NCBI GenBank assembly: GCA_013286655.1
Contig: JABDFG010000027.1
Span: 1 to 32,494 of the forward strand
Direction of reading: 5' to 3'
DNA length: 32,494 nucleotides
DNA from: Bacteroidota bacterium
GTDB taxonomy: Bacteria > Bacteroidota > Bacteroidia > JABDFU01
Shown: piece after piece, positions 15,978-23,417 of the stretch
How the letters are laid out: every line of letters begins with the position of its first letter
Numbering within the stretch: position 1 is the first letter of the stretch
Program-made: the position numbers and the translations under genes
The notes under the pieces: model-generated
The model's database searches: none
What the model was told of the DNA's origin: nothing
The model's input: the letters and a program-made list of their open reading frames with translations, nothing else

Positions 15978-16812
15978 AATATTATTCATATTGCTTTTGC
16001 CAGTATTCTGCTATTCGCAGCGGACGGGATTTCAATTTCCATTGTCCACTCAAACAGTAGCCTGGGAAAATGTTTTATCAACTATTCCTGCGTGTAACAC
16101 CACATATGCTGTTAATAGATGGTGCATAGGTACATTTAACGATGGAGATTTTCAATTATTGGACAGGTTCTGGCTATTCGGACAGGATAACCAAACTAAT
16201 GCGGGTATTTCAATCCCTAATCCGTCATCGACAGCAGTAACAGCTGTTAATAGCTGTGCATGGAATTTTCTTAACTATCACGGAAACGGAACCAGCAGCT
16301 ATGTTAATCTGAATTTCACTCCTTCAACGCAGGGCGTTAATTTTACGCAAAATTCAGCCTCTTTTGGCCTGTATACCAATTCTACCGGAGGATTGGTGGA
16401 TAATATGTGGGAAATAGGAGGTGAAGATGGATCGCATTGGAATGTATTAATATGCAGAGATAATCAAACGACTCCCTCAAACCAAACAGCAACTGACATA
16501 AATGACAACGGTGGTGGTCTTAATACTACTGGCGATATTGGCGCAGTTGGTGGTGTATACAGTGTTGTGAGAACATCTTCGACAACTTCCTCGATATGGA
16601 ATAGAGGCGTACAGGCCATTAGCGGAACCAACGCTTCTAATGGTGTAACTTCTAAATCAATCTATGCCTGTGCTAGTAACATGAATGGAACGGCTGGGCA
16701 GTTCTCAATAAGGCAAATTTCCCTTGTTTTTTTCGGAGGAGGAGGAATTAATCAATTGAATTTCTGGAATCGCACTCAATCACTGGCTTTTGAAATGGGC
16801 TTCGGACTATGA
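15967..16812 (+). CDS. Exported-type adhesin or fibre-tip protein with signal peptide
   Basis: A 281-residue protein that starts at ATG 15967, overlapping the fibre stop by 11 bases. The N-terminus MYRKILFILLLPVFCYSQ is a good signal peptide (basic start, Leu/Ile core, YSQ end). The mature region is Asn/Thr/Gly-rich with many aromatic residues (DRFWLFGQDNQTNAGISI; GGEDGSHWNVLICRDN; SIWNRGVQAISGTNASNG; FSIRQISLVFFGGG) and reads as a lectin-like or concanavalin-type beta sandwich seen in some Bacteroidota fibre tips. It ends in NRTQSLAFEMGFGL. Within the fibre block it is a candidate receptor-binding tip. Family not established by search; a secreted lysogenic adhesin is an alternative. Confidence 0.55.
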   Translation: MYRKILFILLLPVFCYSQRTGFQFPLSTQTVAWENVLSTIPACNTTYAVNRWCIGTFNDGDFQLLDRFWLFGQDNQTNAGISIPNPSSTAVTAVNSCAWNFLNYHGNGTSSYVNLNFTPSTQGVNFTQNSASFGLYTNSTGGLVDNMWEIGGEDGSHWNVLICRDNQTTPSNQTATDINDNGGGLNTTGDIGAVGGVYSVVRTSSTTSSIWNRGVQAISGTNASNGVTSKSIYACASNMNGTAGQFSIRQISLVFFGGGGINQLNFWNRTQSLAFEMGFGL

Positions 16813-17129
16813 AAAAAATATTATTCATATTGCTATTTCCGCTGTTTGTCAAAGCTCAATGCACATGCATAGTGTTGGACAAAAACAACAAGCACTATTT
16901 GGATAGCTTACATTCACAAATATGGGTACAGTTATATCTTGCCCATAATCACGTTGACTATCAGCCCATAATGCTGAGGGATTCTATCAGTTGGATTTTA
17001 CCAACAAATATTCTAACCGACACGAGCTTTTCAAAGATATATAATACGATTGTTGGCAATGGTTATGGTGACAGCATTCGCGTTGAATATGTTGATACAT
17101 CAAGATTTATGGTTTTTAAAAGACATTAA
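16809..17129 (+). CDS. Small protein with signal peptide, function unknown
   Basis: A 106-residue product overlapping the previous gene by 4 bases (ATGA). It begins MKKILFILLFPLFVKAQ, a third successive Sec-type signal peptide, and then CTCIVLDKNNKHYLDSLHSQ. The mature part (about 88 residues) is mixed alpha/beta with Asp/Tyr/Ile-rich stretches and no membrane helix. The N-terminal sequence is close to that of the preceding product (both K-I-L-F-I-L-L-x-P-x-F), hinting at duplicated or exchanged leader sequence. I do not recognise the family. It lies between the fibre genes and the lysis genes, and could belong to either. Confidence 0.5.
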   Translation: MKKILFILLFPLFVKAQCTCIVLDKNNKHYLDSLHSQIWVQLYLAHNHVDYQPIMLRDSISWILPTNILTDTSFSKIYNTIVGNGYGDSIRVEYVDTSRFMVFKRH

Positions 17130-17131
17130 CT

Positions 17132-17470
17132 ATGACAGCTCAGGCAAAAATAACGCTCAATAAACTAATGGGGTGGATAGGACTGGTGTCATTCTTTGTT
17201 GGTGGCATTTTTACAATAAGCGCATTTGTTGCTCAAAGTAAAAATACATCAAACGAATTGCCACTACTTCAGAAAATCGTTAAAGACCATGAAGAGAAGG
17301 ACGAGAGCGATAAGATGTCGTTCATACAGGCAATCGCCGAAATAAAATCAAGCGTAAAAGTGGTGGAAACAAAGTTGGATGACATGAAGGAAAATGGAAG
17401 GGGCGCATATAAGCCCGAAACATTAGATACGGTTAACAGGTTAAAACGTAATAAAAATCCAAAATTTTAA
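17132..17470 (+). CDS. Membrane-anchored coiled-coil protein, i-spanin-like
   Basis: A 112-residue protein with a short cytoplasmic N-terminus (TAQAKITLNKLM), one membrane helix (about residues 13-33, GWIGLVSFFVGGIFTISAFV) and a charged ~70-residue helix (LLQKIVKDHEEKDESDKMSF, then IAEIKSSVKVVETKLDDMKE) likely to form a coiled coil in the periplasm. This is the layout of an inner-membrane spanin (Rz-type), which pairs with a small outer-membrane lipoprotein; a candidate partner is encoded at 18153-18398. It sits 2 bases after the previous gene and 3 bases before the endolysin. Small phage membrane proteins of this shape can also be generic accessory proteins, so the spanin role is inference from topology and position. 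Confidence 0.5.
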   Translation: MTAQAKITLNKLMGWIGLVSFFVGGIFTISAFVAQSKNTSNELPLLQKIVKDHEEKDESDKMSFIQAIAEIKSSVKVVETKLDDMKENGRGAYKPETLDTVNRLKRNKNPKF

Positions 17471-17473
17471 TAA

Positions 17474-17902
17474 ATGGCAACAAGAAATATAACTGACTGT
17501 CAGGTTATTTTGTCAAATGCATATTCCAAGGCTTTGGCACAGTGGGCACAGCAGCATGCAGACAAATCAGTTCCTTTTGTTGATTGCGCTTATCGCTCAC
17601 CGCAAGAGCAGCAATCAACTTTTAACCAGGGTAGAATAACAAAAGGAATAGTTGTAACCTGGGCTCGCCCAGGAGAAAGCCCTCATAACTATTTGCCATC
17701 GTACGCTTTTGATATTGCATTTAAAAAGGCAGACGGCTCATTAGATTGGACTCCTACCCTATTTGTTCTTTTTTGGCAGATTATTTCAGCCATAGAACCC
17801 AATATAGAATGGGGAGGAAATTTCCCTAATCCAAAAGAAGATAGGCCACATTTCGAAGTAAAAAACTGGACTGCTTTAATTCAGAAGAAAGCAGTCGTAT
17901 AA
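17474..17902 (+). CDS. Endolysin, M15-type peptidase (L-Ala-D-Glu or VanY-like)
   Basis: A 142-residue single-domain peptidoglycan peptidase. Motifs: CAYRSPQEQQSTFNQGR (38-54) as in phage M15 enzymes, then TWARPGESPHNYLPSYAFDIAF with candidate zinc ligands His71 and Asp80, and DRPHFEV with His126. The His-to-Asp spacing is two residues longer than the usual S-x-H-x-x-G-x-A-x-D, matching a subgroup I recall with 'SKHNYNPSxAxD'. There is no signal peptide, so it needs a holin to reach the wall; a holin-like gene follows 29 bases later. Length matches stand-alone phage M15 endolysins. It cuts peptide cross-bridges or stem peptides at the end of infection. Confidence 0.88.
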   Translation: MATRNITDCQVILSNAYSKALAQWAQQHADKSVPFVDCAYRSPQEQQSTFNQGRITKGIVVTWARPGESPHNYLPSYAFDIAFKKADGSLDWTPTLFVLFWQIISAIEPNIEWGGNFPNPKEDRPHFEVKNWTALIQKKAVV

Positions 17903-17931
17903 CTGATTTATTTAAACTAAAAAATAACAAA

Positions 17932-18156
17932 ATGAACTTAGCAAACATCAAAACAACAGTTGCCGGAATAGCCAAAGGCGTAACGGTGATAGGAGGCGTA
18001 TTATTTCACGCTTTTTTAAACGGACAATTTACCGGACTTCATGGAGTAGGATTGGCTTTTGGTATTATGGAAGTAATTTCTGGATACTACACAGCCGACG
18101 CTAAATCAAAAGTGCAACCTGCCAATAGCGAGGCAAATACACCTGCAGCAAAATGA
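17932..18156 (+). CDS. Holin-like small membrane protein
   Basis: A 74-residue protein directly after the endolysin. It has two hydrophobic segments (about 10-28, VAGIAKGVTVIGGVLFHAF, and about 35-55, LHGVGLAFGIMEVISGYYTA), a short loop, and a polar Ala/Pro/Lys tail, a common class II holin layout. Start ATG 17932 has an A-rich leader (AAAAAATAACAAAATG). It overlaps the following lipoprotein gene by 4 bases. Holins of Bacteroidota phages are poorly catalogued, so the call depends on size, topology and position between endolysin and lipoprotein. Confidence 0.6.
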   Translation: MNLANIKTTVAGIAKGVTVIGGVLFHAFLNGQFTGLHGVGLAFGIMEVISGYYTADAKSKVQPANSEANTPAAK

Positions 18157-18398
18157 GGAAAGGAATATTGACTATGCTTCTTTTTACCGGTTGCACAATC
18201 AACCATTACCATTATGATTGCAATAGTCAGATTGGCAAGGAGGAATTTCGAAAACAAGCCAAAGCGTTCTTTCCTCAGTCATTACGGGCTCAGGGATTTG
18301 CTAATGATTATGTTTCCGGAAAAATAGATTGTGACGAATACCTGTATCTGTTAAAAGGCGAGCAAGAATTACAACAATTAACAAACTGTTCAAAATGA
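18153..18398 (+). CDS. Small lipoprotein, o-spanin-like
   Basis: An 81-residue protein beginning MRKGILTMLLFTGC; the hydrophobic core followed by F-T-G-C is a lipobox-like site with Cys14 as the acylated residue (Phe at -3 is slightly unusual). The mature part is charged, with HYHYDC just after the lipid site and a helix-rich body (KEEFRKQAKAFFPQSLRAQG, then ADEYLYLLKGEQELQQL-type sequence). A small lipoprotein inside the lysis cassette, together with a one-helix coiled-coil protein two genes upstream, suggests a two-component spanin that fuses inner and outer membranes. It lacks the proline-rich character of many Rz1 proteins. It overlaps both neighbours by 4 bases. Confidence 0.5.
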   Translation: MRKGILTMLLFTGCTINHYHYDCNSQIGKEEFRKQAKAFFPQSLRAQGFANDYVSGKIDCDEYLYLLKGEQELQQLTNCSK

Positions 18399-19240
18399 TA
18401 ACTAATCTAACACTGGAAGGATGCGGAGTACTCGGATGTGGGGAAGCTGGCGCCGTTTCGGTGTTGGAATCCAAAGGAATTTTAAAGGGCATTACCCGGA
18501 TTGCGGGAGTTTCTGCCGGATCAATTGTCGCTACTTTATTGAGTACTGGATATGTTTCCGCTGAAATAAAGGACATAATCACTAATACTGACTTTTCAAC
18601 ATTTAAAGATGGGAACTGGACAGGAGCAATTCAAGATTACGAACGTTATGGCCTACATCCTGGTGATGTGTTTTTAGATTGGATAAAATCAAAAATTAAA
18701 GCAAAGACAGGTAACGAATTAACCTGTTTTGGTGATTTAACCAGCATTGACCTGGTGACCTTCGCTTGCTCTTTGGATCAAAGAGGGGTAATAAGATTTA
18801 GCAAAGAAACCACCCCTAAAACACCTATTGCTTATGCCGTTCGCGCCTCCATGTCAATACCCGGATTATTCCAGGCCTACCAGATTCCCGGAATGCCTGA
18901 CACTTTTGTAGATGGTGGTACCGTAATGGACTTCCCCGTAACGGCATTCGACTCCATTACCCCCGAAGAACAGACATTGGGAATCTGCTTTAAATATGGG
19001 TACGCGCCCACGCCGATCGGATGGGGACACCCTCAGAAGGCAATCATTGCACTAATAGAATGTGCGCTCAATTCTCAACAAGTAATGCTTGAAAATTCAC
19101 CTTATAACCTCAAACGATCTATTCAGATCGACACCCTGGGTATTTCGGCCACTAACTTCGGAATCACTCAGGCTGAAAAGTTTCAATTAGATAATTCGGG
19201 CATAGCAGCAACAATAGAGTTTTTAAGCAAAAACAAATGA
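18395..19240 (+). CDS. Patatin-like phospholipase
   Basis: A 281-residue enzyme with all the patatin signatures: oxyanion-hole loop LEGCGVLGCGEAG (7-19), nucleophile elbow GVSAGS (Ser40 within G-x-S-x-G), and the catalytic Asp in VDGGTVMDFP (Asp173). RASMSIPGLFQAY just before the Asp motif is also typical. The family hydrolyses acyl esters of phospholipids using a Ser-Asp dyad. No signal peptide is visible, so it is made in the cytoplasm. It overlaps the o-spanin-like gene and the next tail gene by 4 bases each, so it is a late gene at the edge of the lysis cassette. A role in membrane breakdown at lysis, or as a virion enzyme, is inference. Confidence 0.88.
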   Translation: MITNLTLEGCGVLGCGEAGAVSVLESKGILKGITRIAGVSAGSIVATLLSTGYVSAEIKDIITNTDFSTFKDGNWTGAIQDYERYGLHPGDVFLDWIKSKIKAKTGNELTCFGDLTSIDLVTFACSLDQRGVIRFSKETTPKTPIAYAVRASMSIPGLFQAYQIPGMPDTFVDGGTVMDFPVTAFDSITPEEQTLGICFKYGYAPTPIGWGHPQKAIIALIECALNSQQVMLENSPYNLKRSIQIDTLGISATNFGITQAEKFQLDNSGIAATIEFLSKNK

Positions 19241-20820
19241 GCCTTACCCTTAATACAACCCCTGGAGAATATCAGCTCAGCAGAAATAATGTATGGGCTA
19301 AAATTAGCACAGATAACAACGTTTCAACAGCAGGAGTTATTTCAGTTTTGAAGATAGCTGTTTCCGGGACTTCGGCAACAGTTGGGCAATATGTAAAACT
19401 TCCGTTTAACGCCGGGTTAATTACCATGACCTTTGCAAGCGCTCTTGATAATACCGGAAATACTCTTCGCACGGCAGGATCATTGACATTAGCAAATTTC
19501 ATTCTTCAGCTGGCCGCCGATCTCGCGTCAAATTATTACATATCCGATGCTTATATTATAACATCTGACACTTCGCATGTTATTCTTACAGCAAAGTTTC
19601 CTGGAAGCGCATATAGTTTCATAAGTCCAAGTACCACGGCAACGGGTTTCACATTTAGCACAAATACAGCAGGTGTAGATCAGGTAAACAGAACCAACTT
19701 CAAGATAATACTTGATATCTATTTTGAAACATCCTATAAGAGCGGATCCTTTGTTAAAATTCACTCTCAGGCATTAATACCTGCAGCAACATCTGTTGTT
19801 TTTGATATCCACGATGCATTACATGCTCAACTTGGTATTGATTTACCATCTTATGCTATGACCACGGTAATGAGCGTAGTGAACTGTATTGGAAGATACA
19901 AGATACGTTATGCTGAGTCTTATGGTGATTTGCCGGTCATCCAGCAAATGACAGAAAGCAGCATCTGTTATATTTTAAAGGGAGCACTTAGTTTTTTTGA
20001 GAACTCGTATACTACTTCAATTTTAACTTCTTATTTCGTAGCATCGCAAAAGTTTTTAACCTGGCAACCCCGCATTAAGACCGTTACCACATCTCAACAG
20101 GAGTATTTATCATTTATGGTACCATCGGCGGCAACTACAATTAAATTAATAGCAAAATATTATTACTCGGATGGATCTACCTCTGTAAATACTCCACTTA
20201 CAAAAACAAGTATTTCAGAGTACGACATTTATATGTTTCCTACTGGTTATAGTCAAATAATTAATCCTGTAGCGGGCAAGCAAATTATTAAATGGGATAT
20301 CTGGATAGCTGATCAAACAAACACTGTTATCAGCGAGATTTTCACTTATAAATTGATTTTAAAGCCAGAAGTGGATCAGCGTTATTTTCTAATCGAAAAC
20401 TCAGTTGGCGGTTTTGATACACTTCGGACAACGGGTGAAAACTCTACATCTCTATCCGTTCAAACCGATGTTGGCCAAAAAATATTACAGCAAGGTTATT
20501 CCCCAGTAGCAGCTGGGTTTCAAAAGCTACTTTCAATAGGGCAACCAACCTATAAGCAAGCTGCAGGATGGAGGACAAAGGCTGAGATTGACTGGCTGGA
20601 AGAGCTGTTATATTCAAAAAATGTATATGAGGATTTTAATGGAGAGTTTGTGCCTGTTATTATAAATACGGCTTCAATTGATAAATACACATCTCGGCAG
20701 ACCCTTCTTCCATTAAACTTTGAATATTCCTATGCTTTCAATAATCTAGCCCCACGGGGAACAATTCCAGCTCCTGATGGAGGTGGTGATGAAGAAGGTG
20801 GCGGTGGCGGCGAATCTTAA
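19237..20820 (+). CDS. Tail/baseplate protein, conserved in Bacteroidota phages
   Basis: A 527-residue beta-rich protein. The N-terminus (PGEYQLSRNNVWAKISTDNN) follows a pattern I recall as 'N-P-V-x-L/F-[SA]-x-N-x-[VI]-x-[FL]' at the start of a large tail protein in this phylum. Middle segments are Tyr/Ser/Thr-rich strands, and the C-terminal third (YKQAAGWRTKAEIDWLEELLYSKNVYE then VPVIINTAS and LLPLNFEYSYAFNN) looks like a conserved alpha/beta module. It ends in an acidic Gly-rich tail (DGGGDEEGGGGGES), perhaps a flexible tether. It begins inside the patatin stop (ATGA) and is followed by two more tail genes and the tape measure. Part of the tail tip or baseplate by context; exact role unknown. 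Confidence 0.6.
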   Translation: MSLTLNTTPGEYQLSRNNVWAKISTDNNVSTAGVISVLKIAVSGTSATVGQYVKLPFNAGLITMTFASALDNTGNTLRTAGSLTLANFILQLAADLASNYYISDAYIITSDTSHVILTAKFPGSAYSFISPSTTATGFTFSTNTAGVDQVNRTNFKIILDIYFETSYKSGSFVKIHSQALIPAATSVVFDIHDALHAQLGIDLPSYAMTTVMSVVNCIGRYKIRYAESYGDLPVIQQMTESSICYILKGALSFFENSYTTSILTSYFVASQKFLTWQPRIKTVTTSQQEYLSFMVPSAATTIKLIAKYYYSDGSTSVNTPLTKTSISEYDIYMFPTGYSQIINPVAGKQIIKWDIWIADQTNTVISEIFTYKLILKPEVDQRYFLIENSVGGFDTLRTTGENSTSLSVQTDVGQKILQQGYSPVAAGFQKLLSIGQPTYKQAAGWRTKAEIDWLEELLYSKNVYEDFNGEFVPVIINTASIDKYTSRQTLLPLNFEYSYAFNNLAPRGTIPAPDGGGDEEGGGGGES

Positions 20821-20844
20821 TAGTTTAAACTTTTTAGTCAAGTC

Positions 20845-23001
20845 ATGGGTTATTCACTTAAAATAGGAGATGCTTTTTTAACACTTGATTCAAAGAGTTC
20901 TATCAGCATTGAAGTCAACACTACCTTAACAGCTCCCGATTTTATTTTAGGGGACTATTCACTCCCCTTCTCTCTTCCGTTTGATCCTGTAAACGATATC
21001 GCGCTCAATCTTGCCAGAATAATTAGCAATACACAAACCTTTGAGCAGGATTACAACGCAGATCTATACATGGATGGTGATCTGTTTATTTCGGGAATTT
21101 TAAACGTCACACGCATTGAAGGTGGCCGCTACATTTGCACGTTTACTTCTGCAGTAATCATTTTAAAAAATGCACTTTTAAACTTAAAGCTTTCCGATAT
21201 CCCTCTTGGAGGTAATCGTTACATTGGCACCACTACATCGGATGTTTTGGTACATGCTAAAAATGTGAGCCTGGCAGCACCGCTTGTTTATGATTATTGT
21301 TTTCCCACTATCTGTAATTCCGGATTTTACGGAAGTGCCAACACAGATTATTTAGGATATATCAATACCTATGACGCTGCGCTTGGCGCTTTTAAATACA
21401 ATTCTTATGTATCAGGAGTGGCCGTAAATAATTACTGTCTGATTCCAATGCCTTATCTGGGATATTTGTTAAAGCAAATGTTTGCACTGGCAGGCTTTAC
21501 CTTGGCAGGAGATTTTATTTCAGATCCTGAGCTACAGCAGCTATTTGTGTATTCAAATTTTGCCATTGATCAAAAAAATCAGCCGGAACATCATACAATA
21601 GCATTATTGACTACAGATTTAATAGCAGCATCAGGAACAATAATTTTTGATAATGATTCTTCTGGTTTTGGACTTGATACCAATGGTGATTATAACACGT
21701 CAACCGGTGAATGGATAGTTCCATTGACGGGTAATATTTCGGTAAGAGTAGTTCTGGTATATGATTTTCAAGATACCACTATCGATCCATCCACACCTAC
21801 AAATATTGAAGTTGATATTTGTAAAAACGGAAGTTCCATAGCAACATATAACTTTGCGAGCACCGGTACTACAGTTGTGCCAATTGATCAAACATTTGAT
21901 ATCTATTTAGGATCCGATATCGGAAGTGCAATTACGGTAACTTTCCATGCAACTGCAGGCGGCGTAGATACCAATTTAATAGTTCATTCAGGAGACTCCG
22001 GATCATTTGTGGAAGTGAAATTTATTCCAGATGCCACACTAAATAGTTATAGTAACACTATAAATCTACGAAACCATGTTCCAGACATACTTTGTACAGA
22101 CTTTTTACTTGCTATTTTCACTACATTTTTGGTTAAATTAAAATTTGACAACAATAAAAACGTAGCCTATCTTAATCTGGCAAAAAACATAATCCCTTCA
22201 ACCAATTATGTAGAAAAAACCTCTATTTCAAGGCCCGATCCATTAATTGAAAAAGAGCTGCATACCGGATTTATATTTTCTTTCCAGTTCCCATCCGACG
22301 ATGACTGGGCATCGGCCAATTCCTCTGAGCAATCTGACTGGGTGTCCGCAGGAAGTTTTAATACCCTTTCTGATTTTCCACAAGCTGCGCCAAACACTAT
22401 TGCCTACGCATTAGATACCAATACGATTTATGCATCTGTTTATGACATAATAAACGGATATGAATGGTATTCAATTAGTGACATTTTCTTCCCTCTTCCA
22501 ATTGGGCTTGGAGGGAACTCCATAAACCCTGCACTGTCTCCTTTATTCATGGATGTGGTGGAGATTTTTTCAGGAATAAATTTTTTAACTCCCGTATTAA
22601 ATGCCATTGGGAGCTCTACGGCTTTTAACAACGGCATTACACTTCAAAAGGATGTACGTCTGATGTTTTACCGGGGAATGCAATACAATAGCGATGGAGA
22701 TGAATATCCAATGGCCTCAAGTACTATTTATGATTATGTAGGCGACATCATCGCAAAATATGCACTCCAATGGGATAAGAGCTACGGGTTATTCGAAATG
22801 TTTCACAAAGCATTTGTTCAATTCATTATGCCTGCAAAGCTTGTGACGTATACTCAGAACCTAACAGGTGCCAGTCTTAAAGATATGGACGTACTTCAAA
22901 AACAGTATATCGATCGCGTATTTTATTTTATATCCAGGATCAGATTAGATGCAACACCAGACCAGGTACTTCCTGCAACAGTTGAACTTTTGAACCTATG
23001 A
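20845..23001 (+). CDS. Large tail-tip/baseplate protein
   Basis: A 718-residue beta-rich protein. The N-terminus GYSLKIGDAFLTLDSKSSIS then TAPDFILGDYSLPFSLPFDP matches a pattern I associate with a large Bacteroidota phage tail protein: 'L-x-I-G-x-x-x-[LI]-x-[LI]...G-D-Y-S-[YL]-P-F-[ST]-[LI]-P'. The rest is a series of Ser/Thr/Asn-rich strands, with a possible carbohydrate-binding-like insert near residues 255-395 (ASGTIIFDNDSSGFGLDTNG; SVRVVLVYDFQDTT; DIYLGSDIGSAITVTFHATA). No protease or lysozyme motif is visible. It follows the previous gene by 24 bases and overlaps the next by 4. Most likely a hub or upper baseplate subunit. Confidence 0.6.
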   Translation: MGYSLKIGDAFLTLDSKSSISIEVNTTLTAPDFILGDYSLPFSLPFDPVNDIALNLARIISNTQTFEQDYNADLYMDGDLFISGILNVTRIEGGRYICTFTSAVIILKNALLNLKLSDIPLGGNRYIGTTTSDVLVHAKNVSLAAPLVYDYCFPTICNSGFYGSANTDYLGYINTYDAALGAFKYNSYVSGVAVNNYCLIPMPYLGYLLKQMFALAGFTLAGDFISDPELQQLFVYSNFAIDQKNQPEHHTIALLTTDLIAASGTIIFDNDSSGFGLDTNGDYNTSTGEWIVPLTGNISVRVVLVYDFQDTTIDPSTPTNIEVDICKNGSSIATYNFASTGTTVVPIDQTFDIYLGSDIGSAITVTFHATAGGVDTNLIVHSGDSGSFVEVKFIPDATLNSYSNTINLRNHVPDILCTDFLLAIFTTFLVKLKFDNNKNVAYLNLAKNIIPSTNYVEKTSISRPDPLIEKELHTGFIFSFQFPSDDDWASANSSEQSDWVSAGSFNTLSDFPQAAPNTIAYALDTNTIYASVYDIINGYEWYSISDIFFPLPIGLGGNSINPALSPLFMDVVEIFSGINFLTPVLNAIGSSTAFNNGITLQKDVRLMFYRGMQYNSDGDEYPMASSTIYDYVGDIIAKYALQWDKSYGLFEMFHKAFVQFIMPAKLVTYTQNLTGASLKDMDVLQKQYIDRVFYFISRIRLDATPDQVLPATVELLNL

Positions 23002-23417
23002 ACACTTTTAATTCCAATCAAACAAATTATGTTCAAAATGCCTTACTTGATTGGGCGTTCGTGGTAGAGCTTGAATTAAAAAAAAAGTTAGTCGAAAAAA
23101 ATATTGAGGTTACTGGTAATCTTTTGAACTCTCTTTCTTACCAGGTATTTGAGGCCTCCGGTGGCAATAGCGGGTCTTACCAGCTTTCTTTTTTGGAGTA
23201 TGGAAGGTTTGTGGATATGGGAGCTGGCCGTAGATCCAAATTTGAGAGCATTGAAGGCAATACCAAACGATTAAAGACTAGAAAACCTGAGAAATGGTAT
23301 GCTTCCGTTGTTTATCCCCTGATCTATGGAGGACTTCTCAGACGTATACAAAATAATTATAAAGCAGGGGTGGAATACACGATAAAACAACTTGAAAATG
23401 GCAGCAACCAGAACTGA
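22998..23417 (+). CDS. Small tail protein upstream of the tape measure
   Basis: A 139-residue soluble protein. TGNLLNSLSYQVFEASGG then FLEYGRFVDMGAGRRSK and RKPEKWYASVVYPLIYGGLL follow a pattern I know from a protein just before the tape measure in Bacteroidota siphovirus clusters: 'G-x-L-x-x-S...F-x-x-Y-G-R-F-[VQ]-D-M-G-x-G...KWY-x-x-x-x-Y'. This resembles HK97 gp10-type head-tail joining or tail completion proteins in its size and R-F-x-D-M-G turn, but the match is from memory. It overlaps its upstream gene by 4 bases and the tape measure by 20. A run of nine A's near 23080 lies in LKKKL and could slip, but no long alternative frame follows. Confidence 0.55.
   Translation: MNTFNSNQTNYVQNALLDWAFVVELELKKKLVEKNIEVTGNLLNSLSYQVFEASGGNSGSYQLSFLEYGRFVDMGAGRRSKFESIEGNTKRLKTRKPEKWYASVVYPLIYGGLLRRIQNNYKAGVEYTIKQLENGSNQN

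Noticed and set aside
23070-23100. Programmed frameshift at the A9 run, as in tail assembly chaperones
   Set aside because: No long alternative frame follows and the gene does not look like a chaperone; no other slippery pair is seen before the tape measure.
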